From positions 899,642-963,641 of the forward strand of contig VXAY01006698.1 of assembly GCA_013399855.1 (NCBI GenBank): 64,000 nt of DNA. The letters run 5' to 3'. The notes beneath the pieces are model-generated. The model searched no databases. It saw nothing but the letters and a program-made list of their open reading frames with translations, and was not told the DNA's origin. This DNA is from Oxyruncus cristatus (lineage: Eukaryota > Chordata > Aves > Passeriformes > Cotingidae). The position numbers were made by a program, and so were the translations under genes. This document shows, in pieces, positions 11,701 through 29,519 of the stretch (within the stretch, counting starts at the first letter, position 1; each line of letters begins with the position of its first letter).

Positions 11701-14700
11701 GATGTGTTTTAAGCAACAATTATTTTAAGCAGAAATAATTAGATTTCCCTTCAGTAGCACATAATAGCATATATTTTAAGCCAATTTAGGAACAAAATCA
11801 AAATATATATCAACATTATTCCCTCATGCAGAAACAAGTATGGGGAAGAATCTGAAGGATGGAGACCAAGGAAGTGCTGCTCATAGAATTTTTCCCAAAG
11901 CAGTTTGATTCAAGTAGGACTAGCAACCTCTATTATAGAGAGAGAGTTGTCTCAAATGCATTTGTTATTCCGTATTGCTTCGTAGCAGGACAAAGGAAAG
12001 ATGACAGAAGAGTTTTTGCTTTAATGAAGCATTTTAAAAAAATGGCTTTAGTGTTTACACTAAAGAACCCCAACAAAACAGACCTTCAAGGTGAAGTGAG
12101 AAACACAGGTTTATGAGTCTGACTTGGGGAAGTTCATTCCACTGCTGAGAAAGCTTCAGTCCCCTCATGGCAGAGAGCTTCATTACAGCAGAAGAACCAA
12201 AGTGGTAACTGTGGACCATAGATAACCTTTGATGGTTTTTTCCTTCTCTCTGTCATACTCTTGGCCTTTCCTGAGATGTTCTAATAGTTGTTGTTTGTGT
12301 CAGAGCTCAGGGCAGGCTGGGTATCCTGGTCTTAAATAAGACCCACGTGTCAGTGCAAACTTCTGTGAAGCAGCCTGAAGTATTTGGGTTTTTTGTTCTG
12401 CATTCAAAAATGGCAGCTACAGGCCTATTTTGTCAAAGTAATGAAGCAAGATGCTTAGAGTTCTTATTCTTAAGCTTTCTTCCTACGGCTACTTAGTTCT
12501 GTACCAAACAAATGCATGCCCACTCCATACCTCAAATCAAAGCCTTTTTGCTTGTCCTTGGGAAATGGTTTTCAATGTCAAATGGGAGATTTTCAGAAAA
12601 ATTATGCTCAAGTCCTGTTTCCAGCTCTCCTTTTTCAAAATCATAAGAACCATTGCAAGTACTTCCTGGAATACCAATTTTTTTAAATTAGTCTAGTTTG
12701 CTAAAGATGGTGAAACTCATAGACAGCAGTTGCTTCACTTATCCACTATAGTCTAAATGAGTTATGTTGCCACAGGATGAGAACTGTACTGAATACTTCT
12801 TCAGATCAAAGTGGATGAAGGGTATAATTTTGGAGCTGAAAGACATTGCTTACAGTGGAAGTAAAGAACTGCAATTTATTATATCATATATTGCCTGTTC
12901 AGATTGCAGGCCTTCAGGCCTGGAACTCTGCCTGTGCATTTTACATGTGCAGTATTCTCAGGATACAATATAAATAATAATATATGATCAGGGAAGGGGA
13001 TAGCCCAGTGGAGCAATCCACAACTGAGTGAACCTCTGAGATATTATGGAACAAAGCCAGCATTACTTCAAAAACTTTTTTTTTTTTTTTACAGAGTCAG
13101 TCAAATGCCTAAATTAAAATCCCACTCAATTGCTTTGGTCTTATCAGATTAAGCATCTGTGTGTTCATTTAATATGCCTCTCATGCATTTTATCTTTATG
13201 CTTCATTTAAATATGAGAAGCAAACACATTTTATATAGTTGTTATTCTCCAATTACTACAAAAGCTTCTTGGAATCTTTGATCATGAGAATGTTATTTTC
13301 AATCCAGTTCTGGTTTGCAATTACAAAGTGTCTTTACTGAAGTTACTTTGGATGCAATTCTAATCCAAGTAGAGTAAACCACGTCAGTCCTCAAAAAACA
13401 GGTATGACTATGGAGCAGTAAAGAGATCAGAATGAGCCCAAGTACCTGAGTTGATTTATGTGGTGGTGGGGTTTTTCAGACAGAAATTCCAACCAAAGCT
13501 GTAATGGTAACAAGCGTCTGATGCAAAACATCAACCATTTAGCATTAGATGGCGTTTACAAAACATTATTATTAAAATACAGTAGATCAGCAAATTTTAT
13601 TTTTTGTATAAGGGACACTATGATAGAGGTTCAGCCACAGGGTTTTGGTTTTTTGGGTTATTTTTACAGAAGACCACAGAGAAGTGACACTGGTATATAT
13701 TGGCCACTAACCAAGTTACACATGCTTGAATGTGGACAGCTGTTAAGATTATCACAAAATATATTCAGAGTTGTCACACAAACTGTCTCTAGATTTAGGT
13801 AAGACTGAAGCTTGCACTCTACAGCATCAGTGTCAGATAAAGCTCAGAAAGTAACAGCAGCAGAAAAACCAAGTTATAAGTTGCTTTTTATCTTACAGAT
13901 CATTTCTCTCTAGTCTTTTTTGAGTGGTGAAGGAGCTGTGGCATAGAACTGAGGAGAGTGATGGAACTTATGAAGGGCAAATCTTTGGGCACATGTACAA
14001 AATATGCAACAAGAAAATAATTTTACTGCAAAGTCAACAAGAGGGCATGTTGACAAACTGAAAAAGGGGTTTGTTTAAATTTATGCATAGGGTATTTTCA
14101 GACATCCCAAAGCCTTAGCTTAATACCTGTAAAGGAATGCTGTAAAGTCTTAACTATCAAGAAATATAAGACATTACTGATTCAGCTATTAAAATGTGGC
14201 TTCTTCATTCACTGATTTATTACCATCATTCACCGGAGGTCTCATGGAAACCCACTCACTTCACAAGGATTGAAGGTAAGGTTTATTTAGTGAAGTACTG
14301 AGCATTTCCAGCTCCAAATGCAGAGGCAGGGCACTTGCAAGCATTTAGTACCACATGAGATCAGATTAAAATATGAGGAAACTCTTTTCAAACAATGAAT
14401 CCATGAAAAGTTTTACTGCATATCCATTTTAAAATACTCATACTGTGCCAGCCTGTTAAAAAAAAGTAATTACTTTGTTTCTGCCTTTTATTCTAGAGGG
14501 GAAAAAGAATACTAGAAAGAGATCACAATCTTAGAAATGTATATTCTCTATTCTCAGCTAATGAACAAGGACTAGGACTCATTTCTTGTTTATTAATAAA
14601 AAATATGCAAAACTGAAACCAGTTTATTTTAAATTCATCTAGAGTGCGTTTGCTATTTGAAATTGTAGACTCCTGACTGTTAAATAACGTAGAATGACTC

Positions 14701-17700
14701 TATCAGGACACAGGACTAGCAGACTGATCAATGATGAGATGCTCAAAGAGTAAAAATTACTACCTAAGAGGAGCATGGTGACCTGCAGGCCTGGCAGTTG
14801 AGTGCATATCAAATCAGTTTTGCCCTCTGATATTGCCCACAATGTTTTGTCATAATCCAGGGCAATGCCCATCCTCATCTAATACTGCAACTGCTGGTTG
14901 TTCCTGATAAGGACTATAAAAGGAAGATTCAGAGCAACAACAAACCTTTGCAAAGCAGTGGATGCTTTGATCACTTTAAACACTATGTAGTAGGGTGCTG
15001 GAATTCAGTCTGTCTGGTTTAATCCTGCCCCACCATTCAAACGTGCTTAACCTGTAGCAAGAAGGAAAAAAATCAGTTCTAATTTGTCCAATATAAACAT
15101 TTATTCTGCAATCACTAAAAAGTTGTATAACTTCTGAAGATAATGGGAAAACAATTCCATCTAATTTAGACATTTTATTTACTAAGGATGTAACCCTTTT
15201 CTGAGATGGTGATTTTATTCAGCTTGAAAAAAGGCACTCCATTTGTTTTTTCCGATGCCGTAATCGCTAACTGAGGTTATAGTTTTCCTTCACCTGTTCC
15301 CTATCCAGTCCCAGAGAAGTCTTGCAGAGCTGACTGTCAGAGCTCACTGTGGGCAGCAGCGCTGGAATACTTTCATGATCTCATGCTTAAGAACTTCTAA
15401 AACTGTGTGATGCAGATTCAGTTTTCTTGAGAATATATAGCTCACCGAGAAAATGCTTCAACTACTGCATAAACTTCCATACAGAAACCAGGAAATAACA
15501 CCGAAAGTTAAATGCAAGCTCCTCAAACCTAACTTCTCAACATTCTCCTTAGCACCTACTCAGAGTTCAGGTGGCTTAGGACCTGAATGGAGCTTTAGGT
15601 GGGGCACAGTTATCACTCTAATCAGGACAGTGATTAAAACAAAAATTGCCTGTATTAATTCTTGCTTTAGCAAGCACAGAGGAAGAAGGAGCCACGTGCC
15701 AGTCCTGCTACATTCAACAGACTTAGTGCAAGGAACTACACAGTGGTACAGCATTATTCATTCTCCAAATTTAGAATCCAAAAGTAGTCACCACTGTTAC
15801 ATGCAGAGAGACATAAACCTTGTTGGTTTTACCCACTTTAAATACTTGTATTTACCCAGCATTGCTTAAAGATGCAAGCTTAGAAACTGTGATTTAACTA
15901 TGAAATGATTCTATGGTGTATTGTTTGGAGTCATTTAAACTGAGTTGCAATTCTGTCTGCTTAATTCAGCAGGTGAAGAAGACCTTTCTTAGTCATGTCC
16001 TGTTTCTTGATCCTAAGAATAAAGATAACAGAATGTTTCACTGAGAAACTTAAAAGCCTGTTAAAATCCGTGCATTTTATTAACATTCTAGATCAGAGGT
16101 TAAATAAAATATGTTATTTGAAATAAAGCTGTAGACTGAAAAAAGCATGAAATTTGCCAGATGCTGCAGGACATTGAAGAAAAAAAGATGTTGAACACTT
16201 CAGGTGAAACTATTAGCAAAGCAAAAGCCAGTAGATCAGATGAAATTTGTTTCTGTCCTAAAGCACAGAATTCCCCACAACTGTGGGAATAAGAAGGTCC
16301 AGCCTCTCGTTTAACAAATGAACACCTTAAAAAGTATAGTAATTATTAGGGGGTAGTAGGACAAATACTGCACTTTGCAATGCTAATGAATTCTTTTTAT
16401 GGCCTAATCACCTGGCATTCTTGAGGGTTTTCCTACAAAAATCTAAATGTAAATTTTAAGTTTGGATGTTTACTGGCTATTGCATAGGCAACACCCTTTC
16501 ACTAGAGGCTTACATGATTTCATGTTCTAGCTTAAAATATTTTAAAATGGAAATAGTATAAATATATCATAAATGAATGTTAAATAAATCCCAACCACAT
16601 ATATCATATATAACAGGAATTTTTCATTGTTGCTATTCTTTTCTACCATCCTAATTCTCTTTTCTTTCCCTCACTTTAGCTGTTCTTCCCTGCTATATTC
16701 AGGAAAATTAGAAGTTTCCACACACTCAGAAGCCAAAGGTTCATTCATAGTATTCATTAAGCATTAATTAGTCAGAGAAACTTATTGCCTTTATCAACAT
16801 TAAGTTTGAAAGATTAATTACTTTTACTTGTGGAAAATCCTACCAATTTGGGCCTGCAATTAAAGTACAAGCAGTTGAGTGCAAGCAAAGTATGCAGTCC
16901 AGTAGACTGCCTAAGTTATTATGTATGTTGTTGTCACACAATCTTGGCCTGAAAAAGCAAAAAAGAACAAAACAAAACACCACAACAAACATTCCTAAAA
17001 ACAACCCCTAAGATTTGCATTTGAAAGCTGCTTTCCTTGACAAATGAACAAAATTTGTAAACAAACACTTTTTTTGTGCTTCCTGGCAAATCACACTTGA
17101 TTTGTTGACAAGACTGTCAAACAGTTTCATAACATGCAAGAGATAATTTGGTCATCTCTACAGAAACAAATACAGGTTGTCTAATCAGATGATCAAATCT
17201 CAAAGAAAATGAGATCAACTAAAGATATCATAGATCTGCCAAAATCCCAATAATTAAAATGCTGTTGAGACTGGAGAATATTTTGGACATAACCTGCCAC
17301 CTGGTGTTTGGAAAACAACCTTATGTCTGAAAACAACCTGAAATTCTCTTAAATCTGTATCCCCATTAAGAAGTAAACAAACACTGCTATATTTATTACG
17401 AATTAAATGCATAAACAGCAAAGAGTTGGTGTTATTACCAGCACCTGGCTAGAAAGAAAACCAACAGGGTGACTTAATGTTCCTTCTAGTCTTTCTAGTC
17501 CTTTCGAGTCCTAGTCCCGTCTCTACTAACTACAAAAATTCTCAAGTAAATCTTTGACTTAACTGTATCTACACATCTCCTGTCAGATAACGGGAAACCT
17601 CCTGGGCAACAGCCTGGTACAACTTCACAGTCTTGTGTAAACTACAGTGTGCCAAACCCAAAGGAAAGAACTCAATTATACGAGATGGAGCTGGATAAGA

Positions 17701-18455
17701 AAAGGACTAGTGATACATAACACTGGGTAGTGAGTAACCAGTCAGTATCTGAAATTACTGTGATGAGTGTTAATTTGTCTTAGCTGAAACACTTAATCCC
17801 CTCAAGTCTTTATAGTGGAAGAGGCAATGACACTACTAGTTTTGCATATTTGATGCCTAAAGTAAACATTCCTCATTGGTAAAATTCATAACAGTAAGCA
17901 TGTAAACCATGTTTACTGCTGGATAAACAATGTTTTATCTTTACCTACCAAAGGGTTGCTTCAAGTGGAGCCTAAAGCTCCAGTGTAAAAAATTGAACAA
18001 ATTAGTGCGTGATTCGGCAATATCAAAGTGTATCTACAGCACCGTGAGAGGGTTTTTTTCCCCTCCTTTGCAAAGCAAGATTTAAATACATTTGTTTCGC
18101 AATTTTAATTCAGGATGAAACCACAGACTGAAGTCAGTCTCAGCAATAAATATAGGTAGCATTTAAGTTAGCACCCTGGTAAGCACAAACCGTTAACTAT
18201 TTGTCTGGAACTTCGTAGAACTACCAACAGTAAAGCAGAGTGCAGTGTTTGGGTTTTTCTTTTTCTTCAAGGCAACGAGTGACAAATGCAACTGTGTCCT
18301 TAGGTGCCCCACTCCAGTTCTAGTAACTTTGAAAATGATACGCACTAGAAGGTCAGCACTTACAGTAAATGTACTGTGTACACACGTGCTCTCAGGTGTT
18401 TGCATCAACAACTCTTATAGGCAGAGCACACAGGCCCAAACATAACCTATCTGTT
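8791..18455. other. intergenic desert of about 9.7 kb
   Basis: Long AT-rich stretch between YEATS4 and the putative FRS2 promoter. I recognise no exon, RNA gene or repeat family. A poly-T tract lies at about 13076-13090. Reading frames of 60-138 codons occur on both strands, but none has family motifs or paired splice signals. Confidence 0.5.
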
Positions 18456-18572
18456 AACTGAGATCTATGCAGTCCTTGGGGTGACCTCTGCAGGGCCAGG
18501 AGTTGGGACTCAGTGATCCCTGGGGGTCCTATCCAACTCAGGATATTCTATTACTCTATAGTTCTATGATTA
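18456..18572 (+). mobile_element. CR1 LINE 3' tail fragment
   Basis: Only the last ~115 bases of CR1 remain: 'CTTGGGGTGACCTCTGCAGGGC', then the 'GATCCCTGGGGGTCC' block, 'TCCAACTCAGGATATTCTAT' and 'AGTTCTATGATT'. Confidence 0.8.
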
Positions 18573-19681
18573 ATTCTCATTAGCTTCTCCCAGAATTTAA
18601 TTATAGCCTAATACAGGGCTTAATTGCTTTCTCAGCATGTAAAGAAAGTATTTTCTAATGAAAGCACAGAACATAAGAGGAACTTTGTCTTCCTGTTGTC
18701 TATCAACTGTAACTGATCAGCACAGACACGTGTTAGGATTGTTTTCTTGCCTTACTATTGACAGAGGAGCCTAATAATGCTTCTGTGATCTTTGCAGAGA
18801 GCACAAAGAAGAAATACAAAAAATTGAAAGAAAAACAGAGGAAAAGAAGACCACTAACCACAAACAAAAACTACATCATTAGTCAAGCATGCTGATGGCT
18901 ACTAACAGTGCAGCCAGGATCATTGCTTCTGTAAAGTTGGATGGGAGGCTGTCTATTGGATGTTTTTAAAGATGTAAACAAAAAGAATACTTTAGGCTCC
19001 TACAAAGAAGTTGGATTCAAAAGGTTCATCTCTATTCTTTTTTGTCTGTTCAAGTCTGTTTCAGCAGACTTGTTCATATTAGTCACAGCTCTTGCAGAAC
19101 TTGTTTAATATTCCATCTGAGTTAGTCCTCATTGGTAGTAATTTAACTGATGAATATAATGTCGCATACAACCTAGTATCACCAAAACTGTGCTTTCCAT
19201 TTTGTGCATTTTTGTTTCAGCATGCACAATATACCGTGACCCATGCAAGTCTTATTTTCAGTGCACAGCTCTGAAAACAGCATTCCGCTGAAGTGAAATT
19301 CTCACATTCTTCTTCAGCTGCTGCTTGAAAGGAAACTGGCTACTGAATCAATAAACCAAAGCACTTAGCTAGCCAGAAAAATGTGGATAGTGAGCAATGC
19401 TAGGAAGGATCTGTGTGGACACTGCTAGTACAAGCTGTTCCTCATCTATGTCTATACATACCATAAACCAAATATGCCAAGTTTGTTACTGCTCTTAATG
19501 AAAAGCTGAAGTTTACATAGTGAGTGATGAAACTGTTTCAGTTCTAAATGTTCACCAAGCCACAGTAAAAGGCAATCATCACTTGTTTCAAATATGAAGA
19601 AATGAATGCTTTGTTCTCAAAGCATTGCTAAGATAATGTACTGATTTTTCAGGGGGAAAACATGCCAGTGACTTAAGAATA
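18573..19681. other. intergenic, no recognised feature
   Basis: AT-rich sequence without recognised repeat or coding content. Confidence 0.5.
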
Positions 19682-20310
19682 TGTACTGGGTTTGCATGGC
19701 AAGATTTTGGTAGTGGGGGCACTACAGAGGTGGCTTGTGCGAGAAACCGCCAGAAACTTCATGTCCATCAGAGCCAACGCCAGATGTCTCCAGGACAGAT
19801 CTGCAGCTGGCCAAGGCCGAGCCCATCAGCCACAGTGGTAGGGCTCCTGAGGTAACAGATTTAAGAAGAGGGGAAAAAAGAAACTGCTGTGTGGGGAACA
19901 AGAGTGGAGAGAGGAGAGAAAATACTGGAGAGGAACACTTGTTCAGACACTGAGGTCAGTGAAGAAGGAGGGAGAGGAGGTGCAGAGATTCCCCTGCAGC
20001 CCATGGAGGACCCCACACAAAAGCAGGTGGATGCCCAAAGGAGGCCGTGACCCCATGGGAAGCCCACACTGGAACAGGGTCCTGTTAGGACCTGTAGCCC
20101 TGTGGAGAGAGGAGCCCATGCTGGACCAGGTTTGCTGGCAGGACTTGTGACCCTGCAGGGGACCCATGCTGGAGCAGTAGCCCATGGCAAGGACTAACGT
20201 TGGAGAAGTTTATGGGGGACTGTCCTCTGTAGGAGGGACCCATGCTGGAACAGGGAAAAAGTGGTAGAAGGAAGGAGCAGCAGAGACAATGTTTGATGAA
20301 GTGACTGTAG
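19682..20310 (+). mobile_element. LTR-like repeat of avian ERVL type with internal degenerate tandem units
   Basis: Begins with TG followed by 'ACTGGGTTTGCATGGCAAG', a start I recognise from dispersed avian endogenous-retrovirus LTR or leader sequence. Inside, a unit ending in 'CCCATGCTGGAxCAGG' recurs near 20060, 20116, 20164 and 20238, giving a degenerate tandem of roughly 50-75 bases. It is GC-richer than its surroundings. No long internal coding sequence accompanies it, so it looks like a solo or truncated copy. Exact right boundary uncertain. Confidence 0.6.
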
Positions 20311-20619
20311 TACAGTACAAGTATTAAACTCCTACAAATCAGGACTGGAATAATCTGCTTCTGTGCACAGCTTGTAGAACTGATGCACTTATATATGTCA
20401 AAGCAGCTTTGAGGCTAGAAACTCTTACCTGTAGATATAAAAGTTATTTAAAATCCTGTTTTCAGAAAGTGTTTTCACTGTGTTGGTAACAGACATGCCA
20501 AAATCACTGTAAAACAGACTTTAACAACTTGTGTATCACTGTATTTCAACCTCTGCCTTAAATCAGGGTATGCTATTTACAATTGTTCCTTACAATTCTG
20601 CAGGTGGATGGAGACAAAA

Positions 20620-21038
20620 AATATTAAAATAAAAAATTGCATATTTATTTTTAGCTCTAAAGATGCATCTCTAAACAATCAGTAGAAAAAAACCAAGTAA
20701 AAAAAGTAAACACCAGCATTTTTAAAATAACATTGAACTAATATAAGACTTAATACAAAGTTTTCATATACGACTCAAATGCAGTTTAAAAAAAAAAAAA
20801 AAGTAGTCTGGTCTCTGAGACCCCTTCTACTTGAAATAAGTTGTTAAGTACCCACAGATTTTAACTATACAACAAGGATACATTCTTTCTTTTTTCTTCC
20901 GTTTATGAAGTTGATTGCCACAAACTTCAATCACTTGCCAGTGAAATTCTCATAGTCTTGGTTACAGAACTGAACTCATACAGTTCCATGACTGAAGTCC
21001 TCCTGTTTTCAGCACAGGGTCTATCAAGTCCACACTCA
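20620..21038 (-). other. YEATS4: YEATS4 3' UTR (probable extent)
   Basis: Begins immediately after the YEATS4 stop codon. A minus-strand AATAAA (plus TTTATT at 20644-20649) lies about 390 bases downstream of the stop and is a reasonable poly(A) signal. The cleavage position is inferred, not seen. Confidence 0.45.
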
Positions 21039-26068
<5,030 letters not shown>

Positions 26069-26070
26069 GC

Positions 26071-26370
26071 NNNNNNNNNNNNNNNNNNNNNNNNNNNNNN
26101 NNNNNNNNNNNNNNNNNNNNNNNNNNNNNNNNNNNNNNNNNNNNNNNNNNNNNNNNNNNNNNNNNNNNNNNNNNNNNNNNNNNNNNNNNNNNNNNNNNNN
26201 NNNNNNNNNNNNNNNNNNNNNNNNNNNNNNNNNNNNNNNNNNNNNNNNNNNNNNNNNNNNNNNNNNNNNNNNNNNNNNNNNNNNNNNNNNNNNNNNNNNN
26301 NNNNNNNNNNNNNNNNNNNNNNNNNNNNNNNNNNNNNNNNNNNNNNNNNNNNNNNNNNNNNNNNNNNNNN
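26071..26370. other. assembly gap (300 N) over the YEATS4 promoter and exon 1
   Basis: Exactly 300 N. The missing 17 N-terminal residues of YEATS4 and its CpG promoter are expected here, because exon 2 starts 56 bases to its left and CR1 sequence begins at its right edge. Confidence 0.97.
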
Positions 26371-26945
26371 CCTCCAACCCCCCACCGTGGGCAGGGACAC
26401 CCACCAGACCGGGAGGTTCAGAGCCCCAGCCAGCCTGGCCTCGAACGCTTCCAGTGATGGGGCATCCAGAGCTTCTCTGGGCAACCTGTTCCAATGCCTC
26501 ACTGCCCCTATAGAGAAGAATTTCCTTCTTATATCGAATTTAAATATACTCTCAGTTTAAAGCCATTACCCCTTGTCCTGTCACTACGTGCCCTTGCAAA
26601 AATGTCCCTCTCCAACTCTCTTGGAGGCCCCTTCAGGTACTGGACGGCTGCCCTAAGGTCTCCCTGGAGCCTTCTGGCTGAACAACCCCAACCCTCAGCC
26701 TGTCTTTACAGGAGAGGTGCTCCATCCTTCTGACCTTCATGGCCTTCCTTGCTTCAACAGGTTCATGTCCTTCCTACACTGGGGACCCCCGAGATGCATG
26801 CAGCACTCCTGGGGGAATCTCACAGTAGCAGAGTAGAGGGGCAGAATCACCTCCCTGGACCTGCTGGCCATGCTGTTTTTGATGCAGCCCAGGGCACAAC
26901 TTTCTGGGCTGAAAGTGCACACTGTTGAGCCATGCTGAAGTTCTC
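26371..26945 (-). mobile_element. CR1 LINE, long 3' part, just upstream of YEATS4
   Basis: Reverse complement of CR1: 'CTTCCAGTGATGGGGCATCC', 'TCTCTGGGCAACCTGTTCC', 'TAAAGCCATTACCCCTTGTCC', 'CCTTCAGGTACTGGACGGC' and 'CTCCCTGGACCTGCTGGCCA'. The 3' end of the element lies inside the adjacent gap. It occupies the region where the last lysozyme exons would be expected by spacing. Confidence 0.88.
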
Positions 26946-28454
26946 ATCTGCCAACACGGCCAAGTGTTCCCTCTCTTGGGGGAACAATGTCCTACCGATG
27001 CAGGAGATACCACACTTGTGCCACTTCCATCACTCACAGACCTCTGCATGCAGGTAACATGCTGCCCTATCAGAGCTCAGTACCCTTTGCTGCTGTGTGT
27101 TGGTGTTCACTGCTTTATTGCACGTCATTCCCAGGGACTCACACACTGCCTGGTTAAATGAGACATCCTGAAAAAAAGCAGTCCCGGTGAGGGTACAGTA
27201 TGTGCTGGCAAGACAGGTACAGTGGGAGGGAAATGCCTATGGAAATCACTAAAAATGGAAAAAAGACAGTGGCAAGAATGCCAATTGTTTTGTAGCTGCT
27301 CTGAACTTCAAAATATTTTGTCGGTGGGCTGCCTGCTCCAGAAACCTTTGTACATCTCTGGAGTATACAGGATGTCACCTTTTTTGGTAGCACATCATCC
27401 TGTTGTGTACAAGAACCAAGAGCTGGAGATACGTTGCAATTGTGGGCTTCTTTTTAGTTTCTGAGGAAAAGTGAAGAACTTTCCTTTGGCAACTTTCCAT
27501 TACAGAGTGAGCAGAGTAAGTCCAGTGAAGCAAGCCCACAAAAGATGCAAAATTGAACTAGGCTGCAAGAGGATGCTATATTTCAAGTATTTGCTGACAG
27601 ATATTCATATATATATGAAAATGTATATTCAAATATATATATTTGTAGATATATATTCAGATGTGTTTCATACATCTATATATTTCAGAAGCATTTATCT
27701 TTGCAAGACAAAATATAGAATGAAGTTACTACTGTGACAACAAAATAGTTTCTGCCACCACTGTATGGCTGATCTCCAACCAAGCTCTTTTGCCTAAAGC
27801 AGGGTCATAGACTGGGCGCTGTGCCATTTCTCCATTTCAGGAGATGAGTGAGGGTGTTTTTGATTTCCAGAGTTGCTCCATGCCCCAGCTGCACCCTCTG
27901 GTCAGCCCAGCTCTGTCTATCCCTATGGTGGACCAGAGAACTCAGGGGACTCCTCTGGGGAGCTGCAGCCAGACTGTGCCTGCAAAACACCCTCCAGAGC
28001 ATCTGCCTCCCGTGGCCCTCCAAAGCCTGTCCTGGGGCTCCTGGCAGACAAGAAGACAAGAACTCACTCCCAGTAAGCAAAAATTCCCTACCCTGTTCCT
28101 TGCATGAACTAGATCTCATGTGGACACTGCTGATCAGCTCTGAAGTGTTACAGCTCTTGTTAAAACGAAGCAAGTTCGCAAGACTGGTAGCTGGGGCCAG
28201 TCTTCTGCAAATCGTCAAGCTCTCTCTGTCTTCAAAGAAAAATTTTCTGAGGTTAATCTAACTTCTAATTAATAAATGGCTTCTGTGGGAAACTCTTTAT
28301 TCCAGCAACATGATGAACAATAAGGGGAATGATGCAGTTCCAGCTCTAAAGAAACCTTTTCCTACCATGTGTGCATGACTGCCCTACAGATTTTCCTTTG
28401 GAAAGGGTGAGTTTGAATGTTGTTCTGCTTTGATTTTTAAAGATAGAGATGTAA
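26946..28454. other. intergenic; no exon recognised; AT microsatellite patch
   Basis: Holds a TA-rich patch at 27598-27660 and a GC-richer block at 27870-28080 that is open on both strands but has no recognisable family motif. Lysozyme exons 3 and 4, expected near here, were not found. Confidence 0.45.
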
Positions 28455-28738
28455 CCAATCTTTGCTAATCTACTTGCAACTGGAATATGAGAGGGCAGCA
28501 CATCACAGCACCACCAGTAGAAACTGAGCTCCCCTGAGCAGGGGGTATTGCACATGTGCTTGGCCCTCAGGGTCCTGCCACCACTGTGCCACCAGCAGCT
28601 GTTGGTCTGTAAGAGCCACAATTCTGATTCAGAAAATGATTCTATAGAGAATGCACATGATAGGGAGTGGTCCTTTTAATTGAACCAAATATGAAAAACA
28701 CATGCAGTATGTCTTCACTTAAAAATTCCAACACAGTA
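28455..28738 (-). pseudogene. LYZ: degenerate exon 2 of a c-type lysozyme gene (LYZ relic)
   Basis: The best block (28524-28618, minus) translates to LLQTNSCWWHSGGRTLRAK followed by HMCNTPCSGEL. This matches in order the lysozyme c stretch after the active-site region (L-Q-I-N-S-x-W-W-C, G-R-T, C-N-x-P-C-S). Downstream, a block like 'VASRLAKIG' resembles the A-S-x-x-C-A-K-K-I region after an insertion. Upstream bases align with the start of exon 2 (TGTGT...AAGTGAA) but carry in-frame stops. The cysteine after W-W (Cys64 in chicken) is His and the Cys94 equivalent is missing, so two of four disulfides could not form. Exons 1, 3 and 4 were not found. The position between CPSF6 and YEATS4, on their strand, is where LYZ sits in chicken. 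Whether an intact lysozyme copy exists elsewhere cannot be told from this window. Confidence 0.75.
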
Positions 28739-29519
28739 TTTCTACTCCTAGAAATAAATTCCAGTATGCTTTTGTGCATTGTTCTCTATATATAGAAGCA
28801 CAAATCAAGCCCAATGTGTATTTCCACAAAAATGACAGAGGAAAATACTACATGGCCCAATTTGTGCCATGGTTCTGACCATATTTAATCAATGGTGACC
28901 TTCTCCTGAATGGAAATGAAGTGCAAGTGAGCTTTCATAGAGAAAACTTGGGAAACGAGCACAGTGTTAGGGCCCTCTCACCACTGTTACTGCCCTAAGG
29001 GTGAAAATGCAGACACTGGGAATGGCCAAAAAAAATGCTCTGCTAAAGATGACCTTGTCTCTTTTCTGGCTCATACCCATATGAGTGCAGGTGGCCCAGC
29101 TGCACATGCGTCTCTTGGGATGGGGACCAGCAGGTGAGCAGCGGCAGGCAGGGTGTGTTCTGCAGCAGCAGCTCCTCTCCTGTTCTGATGCTGTCAATAG
29201 CTGTAGTGGGCAGAACTGCTCTCACAGGTGGCCTGAGAGTGCTTCTGGCCACTGCAGATATAGCCAAACAGTCGTGCTTACCTTACCTCTGCTGCCAGGG
29301 CATGCTCACATGGAGCTTTTTGCTGCTCACTGAGGCAGGAGCAGAGGTTTTGGCACGTGGCCATGCTCATCCTAACCTCTAAACTCTGGCCTTCACATGG
29401 ACCTGCTCACTTTAACAAAGCTTGTTAAATGGAAATGCCCACCCCATGTTCCCTCTGGACTTACAGAGCCCCAGGCTGTGTCCCCAAAAGTTATTTGGTC
29501 CAGCATGCTTCTTTCTGTT
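28739..29519. other. intergenic, no recognised feature
   Basis: Would correspond to lysozyme intron 1. A GC-richer part at about 29050-29380 has overlapping chance frames on both strands. I found no signal-peptide exon. Confidence 0.45.

Noticed and set aside
13458..13802. Plus-strand 114-codon frame in the intergenic region
   Set aside because: No motifs, no splice context, and composition like its surroundings.
15453..15869. Plus-strand 138-codon frame with an overlapping minus frame
   Set aside because: No recognisable domain or paired splice sites; likely chance.
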